The notes under the pieces: model-generated
The model's database searches: none
Told to the model about the DNA's origin: nothing
What the model saw: only the letters and a program-made list of their open reading frames with translations
Assembly: GCA_033980235.1 (NCBI GenBank)
Contig: CM067067.1
Span: forward strand, 558,001-622,000
Length of the DNA stretch: 64,000 nucleotides
Direction: 5' to 3'
Origin: Diadema setosum
Taxonomy: Eukaryota > Echinodermata > Echinoidea > Diadematoida > Diadematidae
Part shown: positions 44,301-56,600 of the stretch, one piece after another
Layout: each line of letters starts with the position of its first letter
How positions within the stretch are numbered: position 1 is the stretch's first letter
Program-made: the position numbers and the translations under genes

Positions 44301-47300
44301 ACATGTCGAAATATGCACGGCTTTGTTCTCGTCTTTAATATCAAAAGATGTTAGAGACTACAGTTAGACAAGGAAACAACAGAGTTTATTTGTGCAGGCC
44401 TGGCAAGCATTACGATCTTCTTAATTCTAAAGTGCATGGACTTCGTTTTGTCGTGATCGGACTATGGCTTCTTTATAGGAAGAATGTGAAAACCATGGTG
44501 AAATCTCATTGACTTTCAACAAGGACTTTTCATGAATGGCATTGATGTTATTGAACTATGGGATAATAAGCGTTCTTTGTGTAAGGGGAATTTGGCATGA
44601 CTTGTGTCGGACATTTATCGAAGCTTTAGTGGAGAACTTCGGAGACAATGTATAAATATGGTTTGGCTTACGCTTTCGTTGCTCTTTCCAAGCGACAATG
44701 ATGCAGCAAAAGGCGTAAAAAAGAGAGAGAGGAAAAAAACAACAACCAACTTCACTGGTTGGGTATCAATGCAATGTGACTAGTCCTCCTTGAAATCAAG
44801 GTAGCTACGGCGCAATTAGATTATGAAGTGCTTAACTGCTGTTGTGTATTTCATGATCGTCATCCATTCGCTAAGCAAAATAAAAAGAAAAGAAGTGGGA
44901 AAAGGGAGAATGAAATCATTGCTCAACAGCAAACCCATGGAAACAGAGTTGTAACCCTATTATACCCTGTTTCCTGCTGAACAGATGTATACGCTGAAAG
45001 TCTTGATTGGAATTTGACGCCGACGGATCGCGTCTTACCCGGGCAGGAGACCGGCGTGAGCATAGATAGCACTGTCATGTTTCGCGAAGGCAATCGCATG
45101 GTACAGGGAAATGGCCTGTGGCGAATGGGTCTTTACGGCAGTAGAAATCGCGATGGAACCGGCGAAAAGTTTGGCTACAAGGAACAAACCTTGGATCGCA
45201 CGCAGGAAGGCCAGACCCTGGAAGCGGATAGTATGCTGGAAGTTGCAGGAGCCACTACCAACTTCGAGATCGGAACGGTGGGCTGCAATGACTTCGGATA
45301 CGTTTGCGTGGAATTCACGGGGGGAGAGAACCCCGTACCACTCTATTATTTCAGAGTTGATGGGGCTGCTGACGACAGCCCAGAGGCAAATACTCTCGTT
45401 CACTGCAAGGAACAAGAGTGTTTATCAAGTAAGCTTACAGAACATCGCTTGAACATTCTTAACATTCAAACATGGAGGATATTTCTTAAATGCTGACCTG
45501 TCTGACTAATTTTTATTTTTTGTTTGTAACACGATATATGCAGAAATCATTGGATCTAGAGTAATTTCTATGGAGCCATCATTCTAACCAATTGATCTTA
45601 TCATTTGCTGCAAGTCATACCTTAGCAGTTGGGCACTATCTTTAAAATACTAGTAAATGAACAAAATCAAGTCGAATTCGATGCTTAATTTGTATTTGTT
45701 ATTTGATGAAAGATGAATGATAAAACTTTTTTTTTCCATAGGGAGGATCGAGTGGGGCATTTCTTCAATAAACATTGACATAACGGTTTACCGACAACAA
45801 CCATTAGTTCGGTGCACGAGATTTGCAAAAAGAATATATGATATATACTTGAATATGTGTAGTCAGAGAACAGACAAAAACAAATGAACCAAAACCACAC
45901 ACGCTTATAACATACTTGACCATGTCAGAAGATAAACGAAGTGGGTTTTCCTCCATGCTAGATAAAAACAAACAAACACCAATTTACAGAGGCATAGACT
46001 TAAGACATCATCAAGATTTTTGTTACTGATGAACCTGTCATGAACCAAATGTATGTTTTAAACTTATATATATCTATATAGCTACGGCTTATCTTTCTAG
46101 CTCCGTATGGAAGCTAAATAAGGTAAAGCACTCTTTATGATACACGGTTTTTACATAATATAGTATTTGAAATCAGTGGTTGAAATGGCTGTACTTATGA
46201 CAATGACACACTTTATTATTTTTTTTCTCTTCACATCACACAAAATTAAGTTTAACAATTAAGTCTAAGAACAATATCCACTGCTATACACACTTCATAA
46301 AAGCTTTGAATAATCACTGTCATGACAGAAGTAGCATATTCTTAACTGAGTCGAAACGTTATTCCGTTCAAAGTTAAAGAACAACTTGATTTAGGATTGT
46401 AGGACAAGTGCAAAGGGAAAATAGTACTCGCGCGGCCAAGGTCGTTCACCGTCAGATGATTCGAATACACACACACACATGGAATCTAAACTTGTATTTG
46501 ATCGTAATACACGTGTATTTGATAAACAAACGAATCAATTATATGGAATAATCTGTAGTGTGAGAAAGAGTCAAGAAAGAATGAATGCACCAGTCATATA
46601 AGAATCCAACATTCCCGGATCACGAATCACATACAGAAAATCATAACGTGTCAAGAATAGGTAATTTGCAACTGATTGTGCCGAAAATAGAGCTTTTAAC
46701 CAATCATTACGTGTATCTAAAACTACAGCCTAGTTGTTATGATGTATTAACTCGTAATTCTTGCTACGATCCACTCGCAGAGGCTGTCTTTACGGACCTC
46801 GAAGCTGACCTGGGGGACCAAGTCCTTATTGAAAACAAGAACAATCCTCTCACGGTCGACTTATCGGGAATCACGGCAGACGACTCCACGAACGTGATTG
46901 GAGAGGACCTCTGGAAGGTCGCGGCGTATGCCAGTAAAAAACCTGATGGATCTGGTCCCAAGACAGGGCTTGTGGAGCAAATCCTCGACCCCGCTGATGC
47001 TGCCACTGACTTGAACGAGGGAGAAAATTTACCTCTCGAGCAAGTCGACTTTGATTTCAACATGGAAGGTATCCGTTGCGAAGATGCGCCGTACCTCTGT
47101 TTTGATCTTGAGAAAAACCCCAGGGCTAGCGTTGACTACATATTCGAGGCAAGACCCGACGAGTCGGTAACCACCACCTGTATTGATATGCGGGACCGCT
47201 GCAAAGGTGAGTCACGTAGGATCGCAATGCTTCGGACAAAAAAAAAAATAAATAAAATCGACAGTAACAAGTCTACCACACCCGTAACAGGCATGTGCCT

Positions 47301-47353
47301 ACCTAAATTCATAAATCTACAAGAAGGATTAAAAAAAAAAAATCTATGTGTGC

Positions 47354-47384
<31 letters not shown>

Positions 47385-50300
47385 AGTTTACAGTCTGCCT
47401 ACGTGTGTATGACTTTTTAATCACGTCTAAATGATTTCATCTCAATCTGTATACCACATGTATTATTGTCACGTGTTTTACTGTGTTAGTAATGATGACA
47501 ATGATGCTTGTTTAACTGAGAAGCCCCTTATGATATCATTGTCGAATTCGAAAGGTGCCACTGCTATCGACATTGACTGGGATGCCGAAGTGGGTGACGC
47601 TCCATTTGGTCAGCCATCCCCTCTCAGCATAGCTGCAGACATCAACTTTGATCCCGATAGCCCTGACGTCAATGGTCAGGACCTGTGGAGTTTGGGCGTT
47701 TTTGCAGCCACAGCACCTGATGGTAGCGGTCCACGACGTGACGAAATCACGCAAATGCTAGATCCCTTCAACCAGGCACAGCCCCTGGAAGAAGGAGGAC
47801 CACTCCGCTTCGACAACATTAACACACCATTCCCTATTGACGAGCTCGGCTGTGATGAATATCGCTACCTGTGCATCGAGTTTAAGAAAGGAGAGAGTCC
47901 AAAACCCGACTTCAAGTTCGAGACTGCAGGAGAGGGTGACACTCTTATCTCTTGCAAAGAGCAGGAATGCAGAGGTATTTTAATCATCCTAACCACAAAC
48001 GTTTTCTTCTTCTCACTCTTTCTTTCATCTGTCTTCTATCCGAACTTCTTATTCTATTTACCTTTGCAATACACTTGGCCTCCAGCATCATTAAGTATAC
48101 CCACCCGTGTTCTAGGTACAATTGTTGTAACCCGAATGGACTCCATCCATTCAATTTCCCCCAATGACATTAATCGTCACGGTTTTAGGTTAGGAAACGG
48201 GATGTAACCTATCAGATGTGGTCGGAAGGTACCAGGTCGAGGCAACGAAACGTCAAGGCAAGAGACTCAAGCTGTACCAGGTCCATGGAGCCTTGTGGTG
48301 GTTTTCAAGAGTAAGGGGAGCATACTTTTTCTTTAAAATGCAGATCTTGCATTTACCCACCTGTGCTTCTCCTCTCCTGCCCATGCTTCATGTCGAAATA
48401 ATGCTTGATTCCTCCTCTAGACAGCTTTGAATTACACATCTTTTCTGCCCGCTGCAAACAAGAAATTCATTTCTCAATTTCTCTGTGTCCACTCTAAGAG
48501 ACACACATTGTGAACTCTTCATTGCACGCGTTACACTCTCGCTCAATTCTGTATTTCAGCAAATATTCCGCTTTCATTCAAGCTTGCATTATGTCTCTTA
48601 GAGATGTTATTATACGTATGATTTGATAGGAGGTCTTAAACCCGCTTTCTAAACATCTATCTTCAGTATAGTACATTTCGCAGAATGCATGTTGCAGTCT
48701 TGTGATAAGATAATGAATTTACAATGTGACATATTTTTAGGGAACAGTACATCCTAATATTCAATTTCTGTATGAACACAAAAAGATGAGAGAAAGAACA
48801 AGACTATAAGTCTGGATAAGAAACATAGGCACAATGATCTGTTTGTGACACTGCAATATAAATGACTTTCTTGTTGGCCGTGTTGTGTATTTCAAAGCTC
48901 TCTAGAGTCTTGACTACTGTGCATGTTCATGAAACCCACATCTACTCAGAATATCTCTCTTTGTAATTATTAATCAACAGGAGTGGAAGTGAACAACCTG
49001 GAGTCCAGCCCCACCAATATACCGTCTGACCTGATGCTGTATGAAGGCAAGGCAGAGAACCCCATCCAGTACAACTCAGTAGCTACCACCACCGATGAGT
49101 CAGGAACCGTGCGAGGTGTTGACCTGTGGACGCTGAGCCAGTGGGGTAGCGAGCGTGCTGATGGTAGTGGGCCTCAGAACAACTTTCAGGAACAAGTGCT
49201 ATCAGGCTACCATGCTGCCCTCCCTGTATTGCAATCTGGTGATACTCTGGACTTTGTTCCCCTGGCAACGAACTTTGATATGACGGGCCTGAAATGCCCT
49301 CAGGTCAAATATATCTGTAACGAATTAAGCAGGGACGAGCAGTCTCAACCGGAGTTCAAGTTCACTGGAGTACCAGACGAGTCAGTGCTGCGGAGCTGCT
49401 TCGAAGTTCCCGATGGAGCTTGCAAGGGTGAGGAAGCGCCTTTCTCATCTAGGAAAAAATCTAATCGTTGTTTTGGTATTGTCTGCACTTAACTAGCTAA
49501 CTTATCCGATGATCATTGAATACATATGTTTGCTTTCAGATAAGGTCCCAGAAATTATGTTATTAGGGTAAAATTGCGGACTATTTACACACATGTAACG
49601 GAAATAGCGACTATTAGTCGTATTTTCTTTCTTTATTTTCTAATAGTCCTATATTGATGCGTTAACTTGATGCGTTAACTAAAGATTACATGGATTTTTT
49701 TTTTCTGCTGTTGCTCCTTCAGTTCAAATTATAATTTGGAATTTTCTTATACACTATGTTACTTCCAGGTCGTAATCCTAGTCATTGATTAAAGTATCCT
49801 CCACTAGTCTTGTACATGTACCTCGAAATATGTTAATGTTTACACGTGATATACGTAATTCTTTCATGTACCTGTATGTTATGACAAATAAGACAAACTG
49901 AACTGAACTGGAAAACTGATGATGGTTTGAATATCTCAGCTTACGCTTGGTAACGAAGGATGCTAATTCGTTCCACAGTCAAATAATACAAAGATTATGA
50001 AATTAAGATCACGATTTCACGCAGTGCCAGGTACAGTATGTGTTCTCTCTGCTATTATCTCTGTGTGTATTGATTGTCAGTTACATTGTGCAAGGTTAAC
50101 TAAGACGTTATCATATGGTGCTTTTGGCAGGCATCATTTTCGACGACCTGGACTGGGACATGACGAACGGACCAGTTAGGGCTGATGAACCCGATGACGT
50201 CACATTTAACGTTGATCTGAGCACTCTACCTGAAAGCGGACCCGCCAGCGGGGACGGTCTGTGGCGCATCGGCGTCTTCGGTGCTCAGAACCCACAGGGT

Positions 50301-53300
50301 GAAGGACCTCGCCTGGGTTACAAGCGCCAAATTTTGAACCGCAGACAATCCTCCACTCCAGCTGATGGAGGTGGCACGCCACTTGAGCTGAAAAACCTCG
50401 AGACTGAATTTGATCTATCACAGATTGGCTGCGATTCTGAGTACAAATACCTTTGTCTCGAGTTCTCGAAAGGACTTCGCGCCAATCCTGATTTTGAATT
50501 TGAAATTGAAGGAGGCGGTGATGTCATCATTAGCTGTAAGGAGCAGCCATGTCGTAGACGTAAGTTTTGTCAATTTATTATAAGAATCCCATCTCCAAAA
50601 TATCACGATGATGTCATTAACGAATAGATGAACTGTTAATTGCGCGACACAGTAACGAAAGTATTATTTTCAAGAACTGATTCAAACATTAATTATTGTG
50701 CTTGTGTATAACATCCTTATCAGTAGACATGATGTAATCTCTCAGTTTGTAAGTAACACGGTAGGAGGTGGCAGCAGACCAAGTACGTGTTGTGGTGAAA
50801 TTAAGAAAATTAACACTTCGACAACGTCACTATCAGATTGTCATAAGACTAGAATGCTGGCTTTTCTTGAGGCTATTTTCATTGAGTCAAAAAAAGAAAT
50901 TATGAGCCCGCTGATTTACTACTACTTCTACTTTAATGAGAGGTGTATTTTCACCGAGTTGTCACTTTAGGTAAAATATTTTTTTTTTCTATCTGTCTGA
51001 TTTATCATAAAGCCGTTATCATCAATGATGTTGAGACCAATCTTCTCGGGAATGGGATAGTGAGGGAAGGAGCTCGTAATAACCGCATTCTGTACGACAT
51101 GACCGCCATCGCTGACCGTTCCAGCGGTAAAGCCCAGGGTAGAGATCTGTGGGGCCTTACTACTTTCGGCAGTTCTTTCCCTGATGGCCGCGGTCAGCGA
51201 TACAACCCTCAGAGGGATTACACTTTCACTCAGTACCAGAAAGACAAGGCTGCCTATCCCGGGGAGAACATCCGATATGGAGCAGTAGACACCAACTTTG
51301 ACATGACTGGCTTGACCTGCAACGAAATCAGGTACTTCTGCTCCGAACTGCGTAAGGACAGGGATGCCTCTCCTGATTTCGAGATGGTGGCTAATCCCAA
51401 TGAGGACGTCTTGGTCGACTGCTTCGAGCTTAACTGTGAAGGTATGATTTTTTTTCCTTGAATTTATGCTAAAAATATTGTGGGAACTTGGAAGACACTA
51501 ATGAACATCTAATCTAATTGTCATTGTCGTCAAAATCTGCCTTACAGGTGCAAGTTTTGAAAAGTTATAACTCAAAAAGTTACATGTCAGTCTTGTCATT
51601 TCTTCTAATGTCACCTCCAGGCGTCTTGATAGACGACACTCGACTCACATTGAACGATGATGACCAACTGGACGAGGGACCAAACGAACTATCATTCGAC
51701 TTCAGGGTCAATTCCAACCCTACAGGAGGGGATGCTGCGGGCAACAATCTGTGGCGCCTGGAAACGTTTACTGCTAACAACAACGATGGTTCCGGTCGCC
51801 GCAACATCCTTAGCACACAAAGTCTAGATCCTGCCGATGCCAGCCGCGACCTGGATTCTGGCGATACCATTGTCTTCCGCAACCTTCAGGCCCTTGTAGA
51901 CTCTTCAGAAGTCAACTGCCAGGAGCCCTACTATCTTTGCGCTGAGCTGACTAAGAACCAGGCTTCTTCCAGTGATTTCTCTATGAGAGGCACTCGTGAA
52001 GACTCTCTCACTAGTTGTAAATTAATGCAATGTGCTAAACCTCGTAAGTATTTCTTACTCCTAACAGTATACACGTTCATTTAAAGGAACCGTAATGTCC
52101 ACCTCATAAGCACGTGGGTCCAATACACTTTATATCTCACAACTAGAATAAACGAAAAAAAAAAAAACCTCTCTCACCAGATCTAAACTAATTCAATTCA
52201 TTCACTTTGCACGTTGAGACGCTAATCATGAGAAGGGTACAACCATTTGATTATTCTTGTCATGCATGTTAAAAAAAATCCCTGCATGGAATTTGATGTA
52301 CCCACCCCTTCCTACTCGTTTTAATCCTTGATGATTGTGTTTTCTACATTCTAGTTAACTGAAAGTTATTGTTAATTTATAACCACCGACAGAGAGCTCC
52401 GTAATCATCCCCTTTCACTCAGATTGTCTGGACTAAAACTAACCGCATACACATCTGTTCTGAGAAAATATCCTCGAGTCTAATGTCTAAACAACTGCAT
52501 GCATTTTTGTTTCCTGTTCTAACCCAGTTGTTTATGTTCTAACCTCTATGTGACAAATCTCCACTCTGCATCTTCATGTGCAATTTTTATTTGCAGATAC
52601 AAACTTTGGATGACATAGACTAAATATATGTAGTTGTTTTTTATCCCAGAACTACACAAAGAGGTGAGGATAGGTTATCTTGTAAACCGATCACATGAAA
52701 GAATGATATTGTACGATGATAATAATGATGATAACGAACACCCGCTGTATGAATCATTAAATGTATTTTTCATATTTTCTCCCCATCTACAATGCGTCTC
52801 TTGCGTGATATACGAACAACTTCAGAACCTCCTCCGGTGAGTCCACACTGATGTTTTTACTTTACAAGTCTGAGCCGTTTATATTTTCCGACGCTTGATT
52901 TATTGACATGCTGTATAAGTCATCACGTTTTGTGTATTATATTCATAATAATAATAGTAGACATTTATAGAGCGCCTTTTCCACTGGATGCAAAGCGCTA
53001 TGTAATGAAACAACTATTCTTCTTTAATCAAATCTTACTAAATTTTACAACAGTGGATTTAAAAATAGACGCTAAAAAAGGAGACACCTAACGTACGTGC
53101 CTTGAAAGGCAGTATATAACCCTAAATGAAATTTTGTATCAGACAAAAACGGAGCTGCTGGAAGCGCAGAATCCGAATTCTTTTGGTATAATAGAGGTTC
53201 TAGACTGCGTTCAATTCTTGCGACAATAACTCTACTTCGGTTTATGGTACCGCTGATTCAATCAAATTTGGGTGACAGCATCTTCAAATTTCACGGAAGA

Positions 53301-53620
53301 ACAAAGAGGATATCACACAGTTTCAGTACTTTCATTTCTACCTTTCACGCGTTGGTAGAGTAAATGTAACTGACAATAACTGAATCTTACATACTGTTGG
53401 AAGACGAGCAAAAGAGAACTACGCTCTTGGTGCTTGTCACTGTGGAATGACGATTGTGTTTAACGTCACAATCACAGGTGCAAGGACGACCAGGACCTAA
53501 AGGAGCCAAGGGGGAGCCATTCGAGATTCCGGTACGTGTATTATCTTCATTGCACCCTACCAAAGAAAAAAAAAAAAGCAAAACGAAACAAAACAACGGA
53601 AAAGCCCAAAGAAAACACAT

Positions 53621-53653
<33 letters not shown>

Positions 53654-56600
53654 TGAACAAATAACAAGCAAAAGATGAAATGAAACTGTTGCCATCACCG
53701 CTAATCACAAGATTTCATTTTACATTAATTTATCACGTTTTACGAGTCATATATTGATACCTGCAAAATATCCCGATTCTCCTAAAAGTCAAAACGAAAC
53801 CCGTAATATCATATTTACGCTTAACCTCTTTGTGGACATGATTGCCTTTTATCTTTTACGGTTTGTTTTTTCTCATATTGTCTATAAGGAATTTGACAAG
53901 TTTTCCATCGCCATTGCTGAACCTAAGTTTGGGAAAGACGCTCCCTTCCAGTCGAACGTATTGATAGTACGACTATACATGTGTTAGTTTTGCATGTATA
54001 ATTTATATGACCCCCCCCCCCCCCCCCCCCCGAAATGTGAAGTTTACATCTATGACACTTATTCACAGCCAGAAACATTCAAACAGCGCGTGTGTCTGTT
54101 ATGGCTGTCATGCGAGTTTAATATGAATTTTTTCACCTTTTCTTAAAAATGAAACATACCCGAAACAAAAGACAGTACCTCGAGTGCAATTTATTCTTCT
54201 TTCTTTCCCTAGCCTGGCATGGTAGGACCACCCGGAAGACCTGGCCTTGCTGGACCACCAGTAAGTAATCATTGGGTCTACACATAGACTTTGTTACAAT
54301 CTTTGACAAGACCGCGTGAAAAAAAAAATCTACCTATATGGAGGTATTTGTGCGTGTATTTTGTGTGTGTGCTGAAGTCTGATACAAAATTTGATGACAT
54401 TTTAACCTTCTGCGTATTCTGTCCAAAGGTGTGTGTGTGTATAGAACTCTGTGCACATTTGACATATTAGTGCAGAAATGGTTAATGATCTCACCACAAT
54501 CAGGTCCAAATCAATCTTTGCACATGAGATGCGACACTTTCATATCTACTACCGACGTGGACGATTGAGATGGAACATTATATATAAGAAGAAATAATGA
54601 ATAAATGAGTCAAGCCAGTTAACGAAGTACATTTGACGGTAAATACACGATGCAAATCCTATGATATTCCGTGATGTTCACAAGTGATGTTTATTGCAGT
54701 TTGCGCGAAGTAACTTTGGAACACTAAAACTAATGGCGGCATTACCGCAATCATAATTATACTGGTATATGATCAGATGACAAATATGTAGGCTTAAACA
54801 AGGGAAATAAGAGCATAATCAGATCTTGTGAAGGTGTTGACCATCGCGGTGTATACTATAACGACTGGGGAACAAATTGATATTTTGTCTCGCGAAGAAA
54901 ATCGTAGTAAGGTGTACGACGTTTTGCTCGCTACGGCTGAGCTTCGTCACGTACATGAGAACGCACCACCGTGTCTCATTGTACCTGACGAAACACAGCA
55001 GAAGCCAGCGAAACGTCGTACACCTTACTACGATTTTCTTCGTGAGACAAAAGATTAATTTGTACCCCAATCGTTATGATCAGATCTATTTATTAAGTGC
55101 CCACGGTTTTAAGATCCTTATCTGTTCCCCTTTATATAGTTCGTGGGTGCATAACGTACAGTACCTCTGTGGAATGAATGCCAATTCGGATGGGAATTAT
55201 ATAAAGTAACAGTTGACAATGTGTGAATGAATCCACTGGCACATAGCCAACATCATATTAAGATTTTTCTTTAATATAGACCGACATTCACATTTTAACT
55301 GCACGTTATTTTTTCCGTCTTTTGTATAGATTGTGGCCCTGATATCCTATAAACAACCAGCGCTTAAAAATTAAATGGATCAAAATACAATTAGAAACAC
55401 AAACTCTAATATCTTCTAATGTTGTTTCCTTCCAGGGTTACCGTGGAAAGCGAGGACCCGAGGGTTACATGGGACCCCCTGGTGACCGCGTAAGTCCTAT
55501 ACTCATGCACTCATACATACATTTCATTTCAGAATCATATCAATATTTATGATTAAGTCTTACTTTGTAATAAAAATGTCGATATCTCACCCCGAAAAGG
55601 AAGATTATGATAGCCCTCATAAAGTGATACAAATATAATACTTTAAACATCCCAGGGAGAAGAAGGATCTGATGGCCAAGGAGGCAGACGTGGAAATCCC
55701 GGTCCCCCAGGACCCCCTGGACCACCCGGTGAGGTAAGAAGGAATTCCTGCCGGTCTACCATTACAATATTGCACCGTGGCTTCATAGTCATGTCTTTGT
55801 ATTGCAAAACCAAAAAGTGGATCTCTAAACAATTTCCAAACGAACAGAGTAGTATACAACTTCACATTGATTAAATGTCATATTGTTTTGAGTATAGTCA
55901 GGGATATCTGTGTTTTAACTACGAGCTAATTCATCAATGTGCAAAGAGTTGGTCTGTCGAGCAGGATAGCTCTGTGTTATTGGAGTATGATTTGAAGAAG
56001 GAGGGCACGAACAGAATACATAAACACTCCTTGGTATGGAAATCATCATCATGACCCTTACATGAAAAAAGAATACATCTACATTCAATCAATGCAAACA
56101 TGGCAAATGCAAAAATTTAATAAAAGTACATAAAGAGTGTAATACAATATTTTATTGTCGTTAAAAATTCTCTATAATAGTTTAATAACACCGTTCAAAC
56201 TTTCGATGATCCCTTCACTTGTATATTTGCGTTTGTGTTTTGCTTATTAAGTATGTCCCTGTTATTGCATTTCTACAGAATAGGCATTATTTCTCACTCA
56301 GTTTTAACTTCTTTTATCTGTATTCTTGATTTTTAATCTTATCAGTCAACATTTGGCTGCTTTCTCATTCTGTCTTATTTCCATGAACAAGCCATTACCG
56401 AACTGAATTGAACAAAATTGTACATTTTCTGTTTGCGATTTACGATGACAAAAGGCAGGAATAATACAAATTAGAAGGAATCAAGAACTTGCAACACTCA
56501 TGGCGTCATCTACATTATGAAGATCTGCAAGGCATAAGCCTAATAATTATATTCTTTAATAATTATATAGATTAAGCAATAAATTAAGCATATCAAATAA

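Noticed and set aside
45035..45415. Long antisense open frames over SURF exons (also 46764-47063, 50206-50530, 51580-51882)
   Set aside because: They mirror the coding strand of well-supported SURF exons and show no domain of their own.
52597..52612. Possible adaptor exon after TTATTTGCAG
   Set aside because: In the needed phase it runs into TGA before any GT donor.
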